A stretch of 64,000 nt of DNA from Bog-532 sp963828445 (GCA_963828445.1 CAWHFP010000014.1:1-64000), one strand, 5' to 3'; numbered from the stretch's first letter, positions 54,740-64,000 are shown. Numbers and translations are program-made. Notes: generated by a model not told the origin, from the sequence alone.

Positions 54740-57269
54740 CGTCTTCCTCTCCGGCGGGAGTTCCCCCGGGCACCAGGACCAGCGCCCCGGAGGCGGCCTC
54801 GCCCGCGTCCCCGGGCACGTCGGCCGGCAGGCACACCCGGAACCGGGTCCCCCGGGGCAGCCGCTCCAGCTCGATCCGGCCCTGGTGGGCCTCGGCGATG
54901 CCCTGGGCGATGGACAGGCCGAGCCCGGCCCCGCCGGTGCGGGTCCGGCGGCGGCGGCCCGCCTCGAACGGCGCGGCCGCCACCTCGTCGGGAATGCCCG
55001 TCCCGTTGTCGGTCACGCTGATCACGACCTCGGCGTCGGCCACTTCGGCGGTGACCCGGACCTGGGTCCCGGGCGGGTTGTGGCCGACCGCGTTGTTGAT
55101 GAGGTTGACGAAGACCTGTTCCAGCCGGTCGTGGTCGGCCCAGATGACCGGCAGGTTCGGGTCGCACTGGACCGAGACCGCGGTCGCGGCGGCCGGCGGC
55201 AGGCAGGCCACCGCGGCCTGGACCACCAGCGGCAGGTCGCACCAGTCGGGGGCCAGGCGCATCAGGCCCGATTCGATGGTGGAGAAGTCGAGCAGGTCGT
55301 CCACCAGCCGGCCGAGCCGGGCCGACTCGGCCGCGATGCGGTCCAGGAACCGGTCCTGTGAGCTGCGGTCCCAGGTCACGTCGGTCTGCATGAGGCTGGA
55401 GGCGTAGCCCCGGATCGCGGTCAGCGGCGTACGCAGCTCGTGGCTGAGCCGGGACAGGAAGTCCCGCTGCAGCTCGCCGGACCGGCGCAGGGCGGTGGCT
55501 TCCTGGTGGGCCAGCCCGGCCTCCTCCCGGTCCAGGGCCAGCCGCAGGGAGTGCGCGGCGTCCTCCATCAGCGCGATCTCCTCCTGGGCGGCCTTGGCGC
55601 TGGGCTGATTCCAGCTGGCCACCAGCACGGCCGGGCCGTTGGCGGCGGTGAACGGGACCAGCCGGACCCGGCGTCCCTGGCCGCTGGTGAGCTGGCGGGG
55701 TGTCCCGTCCGGGTAGGCCTGGGCCAGCGTGTGATCCGCGGCCTCGCGCAGCGCGGGCGAGGCATCGGCCGGGTCCCAGATCGTGTCGGTGCCCTGCGGC
55801 CCGGCGTAGGCCCGCCACCGCGGCTCCTGCCCGTCCGGCCGGGTGAGCAGCGCGACCTCGTCGGCCTGCAGGCCGTGCCGCAGCGCCTGGGCCGCGATGA
55901 CCAGGCCCTCGGTCACCTGCGCCGGGCCGGCCAGGTTCTCCAGCATCTCCCGGATCGTCTCCAGCACCCGGTTGCGCGCGGTGGCCTGCTCCAGCAGCCG
56001 GTCCCGCTCGATGGCGCTGGCCGCGTAGCCGGCGTACAGCGTGACCAGTTGCAGCTCGTGCCGGTGCGGCATGCCCGCCTCGGGCCGGAACACGGTGATG
56101 ATGCCGCTCAGGCCGCCCGGGCCGGCCACCGGGACCGACCACGAACTGCCGACCTCGGCCAGGTCGGTCATGCCCCGGAACCGCGACCAGGCCGCACTGG
56201 AGTGGACATCGGCCTCGATGACCGGCCGCTGGGTGGCGGCGGCCAGGCCGACCGGGCCGCCGCCCGGGCCGAACGGCAGCTGCGCCCACGGGCTCAGCTC
56301 GCCGGGCGCGAACCCGAGCGTGGCCGCGCAGACCAGCGACTGATCCGGGCCGGGGCCGGACCCCGGATCGGAGACCAGGTGAATGCAGAGCCGCTCGGCG
56401 TTCAGCGCCGCGCCGAGCGCGGACATGATCAGCGACAGGCTGGACGAGGCGTCGGCCGACACCAGCCGGTCGGCCAGGCCGTGCAGCCGGGTGAGCTGAC
56501 GGCGGGCGGTGGAGTCCACCGGCTGGCCGGAGATCAGCGCCACCACGTCGTCCGGGTGGGTGCTGACCGGGTCCAGGTCGGCGACGACCCGGCCCTGGCG
56601 CAGCACCACGATGCGGTCGGCCAGCCGGAACATCTGATCGATGTCGTGGCAGGCCAGCAGGATCGTGGTGCCCTTCTCGCGCAGCCCGGCGATGAGCTCC
56701 TCGACCTGAGCCGACTCCATCACCCCGAGCGAGGCGGTGGGCTCGTCCAGGGCCAGCAGCCGGGGCTTGCTGCCCATGGCCCGGGCCACGGCCACCAGCT
56801 GGCGCTGCCCGCCGGACAGCGAACTGACCCGGCGGGTGGTGTCGCGCAACGGGATGCCCAGGCTGTCGAGCAGGGCGGCCGCCGTCCGGTGGAAGCGGCT
56901 GTCGGAGAACATCATCCAGCGCGACTCGCGGCCGAGCAGCACGTTGGCCGCGATGTCCAGGTTCTCGCACAGGGCCAGGTCCTGCCAGACCACGGCCACG
57001 CCCTGCCGGGCCGCGGCGGCCGGGTCCGGGCCGACCCGGCGGCCGGAGATGTAGATCTCGCCCTGACTGGGGGCGATGTCCCCGGCGATACAGCGCACCA
57101 GGGTGGTCTTGCCGGCGCCGTTCTCGCCGGCCAGCGCGATCAGCTCGCCCGGGCGGACGGTCAGGCTCACGCCGTCCAGGGCCTGGACCGCACCGAACCG
57201 GGCGGACAGACCGGACACCGACAGCAGCGGCGTCACCGCGGGCTGGGCCAACTCGGAGGCTGCGACCAT
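54732..57269 (-). CDS. Histidine kinase fused to sugar-type ABC ATPase domain
   Basis: An 845-residue soluble protein. Residues about 15-245 form a complete XylG-like ABC domain: Walker A GENGAGKTT (near 48), Q-loop VVWQDLALCENLDIAAN, signature SSLSGGQRQ (near 150), Walker B LLALDEPTASLG and H-loop ACHDID. Two GAF-like regions follow (about 265-430 and 445-590). A HisKA domain comes next with phospho-acceptor His610 (SRLSHELRTPLTAIRGYASS), then a HATPase domain with N-box VNLINNAVGHNP, G1 TDNGTGIPDE and G2 GGAGLGLSIAQG. No membrane helix is seen. The ABC part closely resembles the importer ATPase at 51676-52569. It could sense transporter activity by docking on the permease or by pairing with the ATPase. 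Start ATG at 57269. Confidence 0.9.
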   Translation of the reverse strand: MVAASELAQPAVTPLLSVSGLSARFGAVQALDGVSLTVRPGELIALAGENGAGKTTLVRCIAGDIAPSQGEIYISGRRVGPDPAAAARQGVAVVWQDLALCENLDIAANVLLGRESRWMMFSDSRFHRTAAALLDSLGIPLRDTTRRVSSLSGGQRQLVAVARAMGSKPRLLALDEPTASLGVMESAQVEELIAGLREKGTTILLACHDIDQMFRLADRIVVLRQGRVVADLDPVSTHPDDVVALISGQPVDSTARRQLTRLHGLADRLVSADASSSLSLIMSALGAALNAERLCIHLVSDPGSGPGPDQSLVCAATLGFAPGELSPWAQLPFGPGGGPVGLAAATQRPVIEADVHSSAAWSRFRGMTDLAEVGSSWSVPVAGPGGLSGIITVFRPEAGMPHRHELQLVTLYAGYAASAIERDRLLEQATARNRVLETIREMLENLAGPAQVTEGLVIAAQALRHGLQADEVALLTRPDGQEPRWRAYAGPQGTDTIWDPADASPALREAADHTLAQAYPDGTPRQLTSGQGRRVRLVPFTAANGPAVLVASWNQPSAKAAQEEIALMEDAAHSLRLALDREEAGLAHQEATALRRSGELQRDFLSRLSHELRTPLTAIRGYASSLMQTDVTWDRSSQDRFLDRIAAESARLGRLVDDLLDFSTIESGLMRLAPDWCDLPLVVQAAVACLPPAAATAVSVQCDPNLPVIWADHDRLEQVFVNLINNAVGHNPPGTQVRVTAEVADAEVVISVTDNGTGIPDEVAAAPFEAGRRRRTRTGGAGLGLSIAQGIAEAHQGRIELERLPRGTRFRVCLPADVPGDAGEAASGALVLVPGGTPAGEEDDA

Positions 57270-57328
57270 TCACTCATTGTGTGGCCTGTCCGGCCAGCTC
57301 GCCAATTGCGGCGCTATCGTTCGGTGCA
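57270..57328. promoter_or_regulatory. Short divergent promoter between ABC-kinase and hybrid SpoIIE gene
   Basis: Only 59 bp separate the two start codons. It contains a perfect palindrome TGGCC-TGTCC-GGCCA (57281-57295). Promoters of both sensory genes must lie here or overlap the coding ends, so a bound regulator would affect both. Confidence 0.5.
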
Positions 57329-60300
57329 ATGGACAACACCCGGGCCGCCGGGCCCGCCCGCGACGAGCCCGGCGGCGTACTGTTTCCCGGCGGCGGCGAG
57401 ATGGCGCGCCGGATGCAGGCCTACCCGTGGGCGGAGTCCGCCCTGGGCGATCCGCACGGCTGGCCGGCCAGCCTGCGGACCGCCTGCCGGATCTGCCTCA
57501 CTTCACGGTTTCCGATGATCGTGTGGTGGGGACCGGACCTCACCTTCTTCTACAACGACGCCTATCTGCCGCTGCTGGGCAGCAAGCACCCGGCCCTGGG
57601 CAAGCCGGGCGAGACCGTGTGGACGGAGATCTGGGACATCATCGGCCCCATGCTGGCCTCGGTGATGACCAGCGGCGACGCCACCTGGTCGGAAGACCTG
57701 CTGCTGCCGATGGACCGGCACGGCTACTGGGAAGAGACCTACTGGACCTACTCCTACAGCCCGGTGCACGACGACGAGGGCGTGGTGCGCGGGGTGTTCA
57801 CCGCGGTCAGCGACACCACCGAACAGGTCATCGGCGCGCGGCGGCTGGCGGCCCTGCAGGACCTCGGGTCACTGGCAGGCCGGGCCCGCAGCGCGGCCGA
57901 GGCCAGCCAGCTGGTCGGCCGGGCGCTGGCCGGGGCGGCCGACGTCCCGTTCGCCGCCGTTTACCTGCGCCGGCCGGATACCGGCGAGCCGGTGCTGGCC
58001 GCCACCAACGCGCCCGGGGCGCCACCGGTCCCGCTCGCCGCCGGGCCCGGCGACTGGCCCGTGGCCGACGTCCTGCGCACCGGCCAGCCGGTCACCGTGA
58101 CCGACGTGGCGGCCCGGTTCGAGGGCCTGCCGTCCGGTGGCTGGGAGACCTCGCCGGCCGAGGCCATGGTGCTGCCGCTGCCCGGCGAGCTCGGCAGCCA
58201 GCCGGTGGGGGTGATGGTGCTGGCGGCCCGGGCCGGGCGGGCCCTGGACGACGCCTACCGGTCGTTCCTGGGCCTGGTCGCCCAGCAGACCAGCGCGCTG
58301 GTCAACGGGGCCGTGGCCTACCAGGTCCAGCAGCGGCGAGCCGAGGACCTGGCCGACCTGGACCGGGCCAAGACCACCTTCTTCTCCAACATCAGCCACG
58401 AGTTCCGCACCCCGCTCACCCTGATCATGGGCCCGCTGGAGGAGCTCCGCGCCCGGGTGCCGGACACCGATGAGGCCACCCGGCAGGAACTGGACGTCAT
58501 CCACCGCAACGGCCTGCGGCTGGGCAAGCTGGTCAACACGCTGCTGGACTTCTCCCGGATCGAGGCCGGGCGGATGCAGGCCCGGTACGAGCCGGTCGAC
58601 CTGGCCGCCTTCACCGCCGACCTGGCCAGCGTGTTCCGGTCCGCGGTGGAACGGGCCGGGCTGGCCTACCAGGTGGACTGCCCGGCCCTGCCCCACCCGG
58701 TCCACGTGGACCAGGAGATGTGGGAGAAGGTCGTCTTCAACCTGCTCAGCAACGCGCTCAAGTTCACCTTCGAAGGCCGCATCAGCGTCTCGCTCCGCCC
58801 CGACGGCGACCAGGCCGTGCTGCGCATCGCCGACACCGGCGTCGGGGTGGCCGCCGACGAGATGCCCCGCCTGTTCGAGCGCTTTCACCGCATCCCCAAC
58901 GCGCGGTCGCGGTCGAACGAGGGCAGCGGCATCGGGCTGGCACTGGTGCGGGAACTGGTCGGGCTGCACGGCGGCACGATCACCGCGGACAGCACCGAGG
59001 GATCCGGGACCGAGTTCACCATCCGGCTCCCGTTCGGCCGCGACCACCTGCCCGCCGGTCACGTGGCCGACGCGGCCGCGCCCAGCATGGTGTCGGCGGT
59101 GGCCGACCCGTTCCTGGCCGAGGCGCTGCGCTGGCTCCCGGAAAGCGTTCCCGCCGTCGGCGCCCTGCCCCCGGCCGCGGCCCGCGCCCGCCGTGGCCTG
59201 GCCGGACACCGGTGGCCCGGCCCGGGTCCTGGTCGCCGACGACAACGCCGACATGCGCGCGTACCTGGAGCGGCTGCTTCAGGTCAGTTACGAGGTCACC
59301 ACCGTCGCGGACGGGCTCACCGCCCTGGACACGATCCGGTCCGACCCCCCCGAGCTGGTGATCAGCGACGTGATGATGCCGGGGCTGGACGGCCTGGCCC
59401 TGGTGGCCGCGCTGCGCTCCGACCCGCGCACCGCCGACGTGCCGGTCCTGCTGCTGTCGGCCCGGGCCGGCCAGGAGGCGGCGATCGAAGGGCTGGAGGC
59501 CGGCGCCGACGACTACCTGGTCAAGCCGTTCTCGGCCGCCGAGCTGCTGGCCCGGGTCCGGGCCAACGTCGAGCTGGTCCGGCTGCGTACCCATCACAAC
59601 CGGTGGCGGGCGGCCGTGATCGACTCGCTGCACGAGGGGTTCTTCCTGTGCGACGAGACCGGCGCCGTGACCGAGATCAACGCGGCCTTCACCGACATCC
59701 TCGGGTACGGCCCGGACGGCCTGCCGTACCCGGCGGCGCACCCCTGGTGGCCGCGGGCCGACACCGACCCGGAGGGCTACCGCCAGGTCAGTGCGGTCTT
59801 CGAGCAGCTCAAGGACGAGAGCCGGGGCAGCTTCGTGGCCCCGGTCACGCATAAGGACGGGCACCGGCTGTGGGTGGCGGCCAGCTTCAACGAGGTGCAC
59901 GACCCCGACACCGGGCGTCGCGTGGTGGTGGGCACGCTGCGGGACATCACCGCCGAGCACTACGCCGGCCAGCGCGAGCAGGCCCTGGCCGCCATGGGCC
60001 TGCTGCTGTCCCAGGCCACCAGCGTCCCCCAGGCCATCGAGGGTGCCCTGCACGAACTGCAGCGGCTCTGGCGGGCCCCCCGTGCCCTGGCCGTGACCTG
60101 GGACGACGGTGACCAGCCGACGCTGCTGGGCACCGGCCCGGCGCGCGGCTGGGACGCGCTCCCGGCTCCGCTGCGCGAGGAGATCGGGGTCCTGCGGCAG
60201 CGGCCGCCGCTGACGCCCACCGACGGGACGGGGCCCGCGGTCGGGGTCACCGTCGTGCATCCGCAGGGTCTGCTGGTGGTGTGGCTCGAGCTGGGCGTGG

Positions 60301-61475
60301 GCCGCCCGTTCAGCGCCGAGGACCGGGCCCTGCTCGCGCTGCTGTGCGGCTACCTGGGCCAGGCGCTGCACCGGGTCCACCAGAGCGACCAGCAGCGGGA
60401 GACCGCCCTGGTGCTGCAGCGGGCCATCCTCGGCCCGGCCCGGCTGCCCGCGGGTTTCGCGGCCCGGTACGAGCCCGCCAACCGCCCGCTCGAGGTCGGC
60501 GGGGATTGGTTCGACATCGTCGAGCTGCCCGACGGCCGGACCGGCATCGTGGTCGGCGACTGTGTCGGGCACGGGCTCGACGCGGCCACCGTGATGGGCC
60601 AGCTGCGCAGCGCCTGCCGGGCCCTGCTGCTGCAGGACGCCAGCGCGGCCCAGACCCTGAGCGCCATGGACCGGTTCGCGGCCCTGATCCCGGGCGCGAT
60701 CTGCAGCACGGTGTTCTGCGGCATCCTCGACCCGGACGCGAGCCGGCTGACCTACAGCAGCGCGGGCCACCCGCCCGGCATCCTGGCCTGGCCGGACGGC
60801 CGCGTCGAACTGCTCGACGGCGGCCGCTCGTACCCGCTCGCGGTCCGGCCCGGCATCGAGCGCACCGAGGCCAGCTGCGCCGTACCGGCCCGGGCCACCC
60901 TGCTGCTGTACACCGACGGGCTGGTCGAGCGGCGCCGCCGGTCGGTCAACGCCGGCATCGCCCAGGCCGGGACGGTGCTGCTCGCGGGGGGCGAGGCCGG
61001 GGTGGAGGAGCTGGCCACCGAGCTGATGACCACCATGGCGCCGGACGGTGGCTACGAGGATGACGTGGCCTTCGTCATGTACCGGCACCCGGCCCCGCTG
61101 GACCTGGCCTTCCCGGCCGAATCGGCCCAGCTGGCGCCGGTCCGGTCCGCGCTGCGGGACTGGCTGAACCGGTGCGCGCTCACCCACCGGGCCGCTCAGG
61201 ACGTGCTGGTCGCGGCGGGTGAGGCCTGCGCCAACGCGATCGAGCACGGCCACCGCCACGCCCCTGGGGAGCAGGTCCGCCTGCACGCGGCCGCGACCGT
61301 TTCGCAACTGCGCCTCACCGTGACCGATACCGGCCGGTGGAAGGATTCCCAGCCGGATGGCAACCCGCACCGCGGGCACGGCATCCCGCTGATGCGCGCG
61401 CTCATGCACCACGTCACCATCGAGCCGGGCTCGGCCGGCACCATCGTCGACATGCAGCTCAGGATCTCGTCATGA
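57329..61475 (+). CDS. Giant hybrid sensor kinase - receiver - PAS - SpoIIE phosphatase - HATPase protein, apparent frameshift
   Basis: Reads as one protein of about 1,380 residues. The first frame, from the ATG at 57329, holds a PAS domain (MIVWWGPDLTFFYNDAYLP), a GAF domain, HisKA with His357 (SNISHEFRTPLTLIMG) and HATPase (NLLSNALKF, GSGIGLALVREL). Near 59200 it changes frame to a receiver (VLVADDNADMRAYLE, Asp in VISDVMMPG), a PAS (FFLCDETGAVTEINAAF), a GAF-like stretch, a SpoIIE/PP2C phosphatase (EVGGDWFDIVELPDGRTGIV, GDCVGHGLDAATVMG) and an RsbW-like HATPase (AAGEACANAIEHG). Such proteins switch anti-sigma partners. It is coupled to the STAS gene by ATGA. Confidence 0.85.
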
Positions 61476-61789
61476 CCACTCCGCTCACCCTCTCCACCGA
61501 CCAGCGGCCGGACGGTACCGCCGTGCTGACCGCCGTCGGCGAGATCGACATGAGCAACGCCGGCCAGTTGCGGGACGCTCTCGATCGGGCCGGTGGCAGC
61601 GAGCTGATCATCGACCTCACGTCGTGCGAGTACCTGGACAGCGCGGGCCTGACCGTGCTGTTCGCCCACGCGGATCACATCGAGCTGGTGGCCGCCCCGC
61701 TGCTGGTCCCGGTGCTCAAGATCTCCGGCCTGTCCCAGCTCACCCAGATCCGCCAGTCCGGCCCCGGAGCCGACGCCGCCGCCCAGTGA
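61472..61789 (+). CDS. STAS-domain anti-anti-sigma factor
   Basis: A 105-residue STAS protein. Phospho-acceptor Ser57 is in CEYLDSAGL, the usual target of RsbW-type kinases. It overlaps the SpoIIE-family protein by ATGA, so the phosphatase that would reactivate it and its presumed kinase domain are made together. It would bind an anti-sigma factor; that partner and its sigma factor are not in the window. Confidence 0.92.
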   Translation: MTTPLTLSTDQRPDGTAVLTAVGEIDMSNAGQLRDALDRAGGSELIIDLTSCEYLDSAGLTVLFAHADHIELVAAPLLVPVLKISGLSQLTQIRQSGPGADAAAQ

Positions 61790-61815
61790 GCCGGCCCGTA
61801 TCCGCCCGCCGTTCC

Positions 61816-62767
61816 TTAGGCCGCGCGCCGGGCTGTGATGGCCAGCCGCGGTCGCTTCTGCCCGGCGACCAGCGCGGCCCGGATCTGCTCCACCACCTCC
61901 TGCGGGGCCGTCCGGATCCGCGCCGGGGTGAAGTGCAGCAGCAGGATTCCGTGGGCCACCAGCCGGTCGTGCCGCTGCATCGTCTTCTGCCAGTCCTCGG
62001 CCGAGTAGTGGTAAGCCCGCGAGTCCACCTCGGCCACCACCCCCGCTTCCTCCCACCAGGCGTCGGCCACCGCGAGCAGGCTCGTCCCCGTGTACAGTCG
62101 CGCGTTGAACACCGGCATCGGCATTTGCTCGTTCTTGAGCAGCGCCCTCAAGTCCCCCTCCGGCAACGACCGGATCCCGGCCCGCACCTCCGCTAAGGCC
62201 GCTCGGAAGGGTGCCGAGCCGGCCGTCGGCCCCTGTTCCAGCTCGGCTTCCAGCAGCGCGGCCGAGCACCGCTCCCGCTGAATCGCCTGCGCCACCAGAG
62301 CTCTCAGCTCCCGCGCCGAGATCATGGTCCGCGCCGCGTCCGCCACCGCCCGCGCGACCAGCACGTAACTGATTTATCCGTCCACACATACCTCGCGGGG
62401 CGTCCGGTGCTGTGCCGGATGCGGACGAATCCGGTGCTCTGACGGCGCACGCTCGCCGGCACCACCACGTCGACCAGGCCAGTGTCCGGTACGACCAAGC
62501 CGTGCCGCCGCGCCGCCGCCAGCCCGTCAGCGCACCCTGCGGCCCGGCGTGCAGCAGCGCGGCCATCTCCCGCTGCCTGGCCGAGGCCGGACCGGTCATA
62601 GCCAGGTAGACCCCGGGCACCAGCTTCTGCCACGGTCCGCCTCGCCGGAGGCGGTGTTCGAGCATCTTGCCGGTGAGGCCGCACTCACGAGCTTGCCCGC
62701 GCGCTATGACCTTGTGCTGGATGAGGAGAAGCCGCCGAAGCCTGTCCTGATCAATCCCTGATCCCAC
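61816..62767 (-). pseudogene. AbiEi/DUF559-like protein broken by two frame changes
   Basis: Three consecutive frames form one typical actinobacterial protein of about 310 residues. First is an AbiEi-type winged HTH (VIARGQARECGLTGKMLEHR) from a GTG at 62767. Near 62535 it changes to LAAARRHGLVVPDTGLVDVV. Near 62370 it changes again to a C-terminal DUF559/Vsr-like nuclease-fold domain (VVAEVDSRAYHYSAEDWQKT, then LLLHFTPARIRTAP). The blocks are well preserved but separated by frame changes. It may be an assembly artefact or a recently inactivated defence or antitoxin-like gene. Confidence 0.65.
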
Positions 62768-62814
62768 GCCTCCACCATGCGCCCACCCCCGACAATCCGG
62801 CGACTCCACGGGGC

Positions 62815-62862
62815 GCGAATGCGCATTTGCACCCACCCCGCTGGGTGCGAATGCGCATTTGC
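62815..62862. repeat. Twin 16-bp palindromic element
   Basis: Two identical copies of GCGAATGCGCATTTGC (62815-62830, 62847-62862), 32 bp apart, each containing the 10-bp palindrome AATGCGCATT. Between them, GCACCCA and TGGGTGC can pair, extending into the copies. It lies in the gap between the AbiEi-like gene and the dehydratase gene. It is not a known attachment site to me. Confidence 0.7.
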
Positions 62863-62908
62863 TCCCCCTCGCACGTACTGCCCTCGGCGTACTGGGAGTT
62901 GGGTGCGG

Positions 62909-64000
62909 TCAGTGGGACTCGCGGTTTACCTCGTCGCCGCTGGCGCCGCGCAGGAAGTCCAGGTCGGCACCGGTCTCGGCGCCCTGCACGCTGTTGACGT
63001 AGAGCAGCTCCCAGCCCCGGCGCGGCCTGGCCACCGCGTCCGCCATGGCCTGCGCGACCGGCCGCTCGGCCAGTTCGTCGTCGCTGAGCTCGACGTCGAC
63101 CCGGCGCCCGGGCACGTCGAGCACGATCCAGTCGCCGGTCCGGATCCGGCTCAGCGGGCCACCCGTCGCACCCTCGGGCGAGACGTGCAGGACCACGGTC
63201 CCGTAGGCGGTGCCGCTCATCCGCCCGTCGCAGATGCGCACCATGTCGCGGACGCCCTCCCGCAGCAGCTTGGCCGGCATCGGCATGTTCGACACCTCGG
63301 GCATGCCCGGGTAGCCCTTGGGACCGCAGCCCCGCAGGACCAGCACCGAGTCGGCGTCCACCTCGAGGTCCTCGTCGTCCAGCCGGCTGTGCAGGTCCTC
63401 GATCGAGTCGAACACCACCGCCCGCCCGCGGTGCTGCAGCAGCTGCGGCGACGCGGCGGCCGGCTTGATGACCGCCCCGTTCGGGGCCAGGTTGCCGCGC
63501 AGCACGGCGATACCGGCCGCGTCCTGCACCGGCTCGTTCCGGACCGCGATCACCTCGCGGTCCCAGATCTGGGCGTCGCTCAGGTAGTCGGTCAGCGGCT
63601 TGCCGGTCATGGTCAGCGCGGACGGGTCCAGCAGGTCCCTGACCTCGCGCAGCACCGCCAGCAGGCCGCCGGCCCGGTGGAAGTCCTCCATCAGGAACTG
63701 CCCGGCCGGCTGCAGGTTGACCAGCAGCGGCACCTCGGACCCGATCCGGTCGAAGTCGTCCAGCGTGAGCGGGATGCCCAGCCGGCCCGCGATGGCCAGC
63801 AGGTGCACCACGGCGTTGGTCGACCCGCCCAGCGCGGCCAGGGCGACGATCGCGTTGTGGAACGACGCCGCCGACAGCACCTGGCTGGGCCGCCGCTGGG
63901 ACTGCACCATCTCCACCGCCAGCACCCCGGTTTCGTGCGCCTGGGCCAGCAGCCGGCTGTCCGGGGCCGGCAGCCCGGCCGTGCCGGGCAGGGTCGTGCC
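62909..64000 (-). CDS. IlvD/Edd-family pentonate dehydratase-like protein, 5' end beyond window
   Basis: The last 363 residues of a dehydratase whose start lies outside the window. The frame is open to 64000. GGSTNAVVHLLAIAGRLGI is the family's Fe-S region, and GNLAPNGAVIKPAAASPQLL leads to the C-terminal swivelling domain. GCGPKGYPGMPEVSNMP and ICDGRMSGTAYGTVVLHVSP are present; the latter (R-M-S-G-T-A) is the form seen in L-arabonate/D-xylonate dehydratases rather than in dihydroxyacid dehydratase (RFSGG). It would dehydrate a sugar acid to a 2-keto-3-deoxy acid. Ends GDEVNRESH. Confidence 0.85.
   Translation of the reverse strand, partial: GTTLPGTAGLPAPDSRLLAQAHETGVLAVEMVQSQRRPSQVLSAASFHNAIVALAALGGSTNAVVHLLAIAGRLGIPLTLDDFDRIGSEVPLLVNLQPAGQFLMEDFHRAGGLLAVLREVRDLLDPSALTMTGKPLTDYLSDAQIWDREVIAVRNEPVQDAAGIAVLRGNLAPNGAVIKPAAASPQLLQHRGRAVVFDSIEDLHSRLDDEDLEVDADSVLVLRGCGPKGYPGMPEVSNMPMPAKLLREGVRDMVRICDGRMSGTAYGTVVLHVSPEGATGGPLSRIRTGDWIVLDVPGRRVDVELSDDELAERPVAQAMADAVARPRRGWELLYVNSVQGAETGADLDFLRGASGDEVNRESH

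Noticed and set aside
61196..62836. Single roughly 546-codon minus-strand gene covering the STAS gene
   Set aside because: Only its first part matches the AbiEi-like HTH; the rest is a shadow of STAS and of the other frames of the broken gene.

Overview
The window is about 72-75% GC by eye. It is densely packed with genes on both strands, uses many GTG and TTG starts, and carries several families typical of Actinomycetota: a deazaflavin-type nitroreductase, IniB/IniA/IniC-like proteins, a WYL regulator, an LpqY-SugABC-type sugar importer and a SpoIIE/STAS stress module. I read it as chromosomal DNA of a filamentous or soil actinomycete, perhaps Streptosporangiales-like. The genus cannot be fixed from the sequence. 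I found no rRNA, tRNA, CRISPR array, insertion sequence or phage gene.

Layout. 0-8.3 kb: a large LuxR/LAL regulator with one apparent frameshift, an epoxide hydrolase, an EAL-membrane-GGDEF protein and an orphan ABC-2 permease. 8.4-15.8 kb: an iniBAC-like block, with two dynamin-like GTPases preceded by two tandem Gly/Asn/Ser repeat proteins, divergent from a membrane-anchored Hsp70-like ATPase with a Pro/Thr tail. The shared intergenic region carries a striking G-rich inverted repeat. 15.8-32.6 kb: mixed metabolism and regulation (WYL, TetR, XRE, an SDR, an FAD monooxygenase, a tyrosine-phosphatase-like protein, TMEM175, VOC, a ketopantoate-reductase-like protein, a GT4 glycosyltransferase, an SGNH hydrolase, TauE/SafE) and a DrrAB-type exporter facing its probable TetR repressor across an operator array. 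32.6-35.1 kb: a small membrane protein, a metallophosphoesterase, a ParB-like protein and a nucleotidyltransferase in one direction. 35.1-39.7 kb: a trehalose/maltose-type importer whose binding-protein gene is broken by two frame changes. 39.7-50.2 kb: a TetR gene with twin operators beside the remnant of its likely target, an aldo/keto reductase, Smr, nitroreductase, gluconokinase, heme O synthase, a fused alpha-beta 2-oxoacid dehydrogenase E1 and a GT39-type membrane glycosyltransferase.

50.3-61.8 kb is the most unusual region. A XylFGH-like sugar importer (binding protein, one-domain ATPase, permease) lies directly downstream of a response regulator and an 845-residue histidine kinase. 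The N-terminal quarter of that kinase is itself a complete sugar-type ABC ATPase, closely similar to the transporter's own. Divergent from it, 59 bp away, is a giant hybrid kinase-receiver-SpoIIE phosphatase-HATPase protein coupled by ATGA to a STAS anti-anti-sigma factor. Together these suggest a sugar-transport-sensing two-component system next to a partner-switching sigma-control module. The right edge holds a broken AbiEi/DUF559-like gene, a short repeated palindromic element and a truncated pentonate-dehydratase-type IlvD/Edd gene.

The number of otherwise well-preserved genes broken by single-base frame changes (LuxR, DrrA-like, LpqY-like, GT39, hybrid kinase, AbiEi-like) suggests uncorrected assembly indels. 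These should be excluded before any of them is treated as a biological pseudogene.
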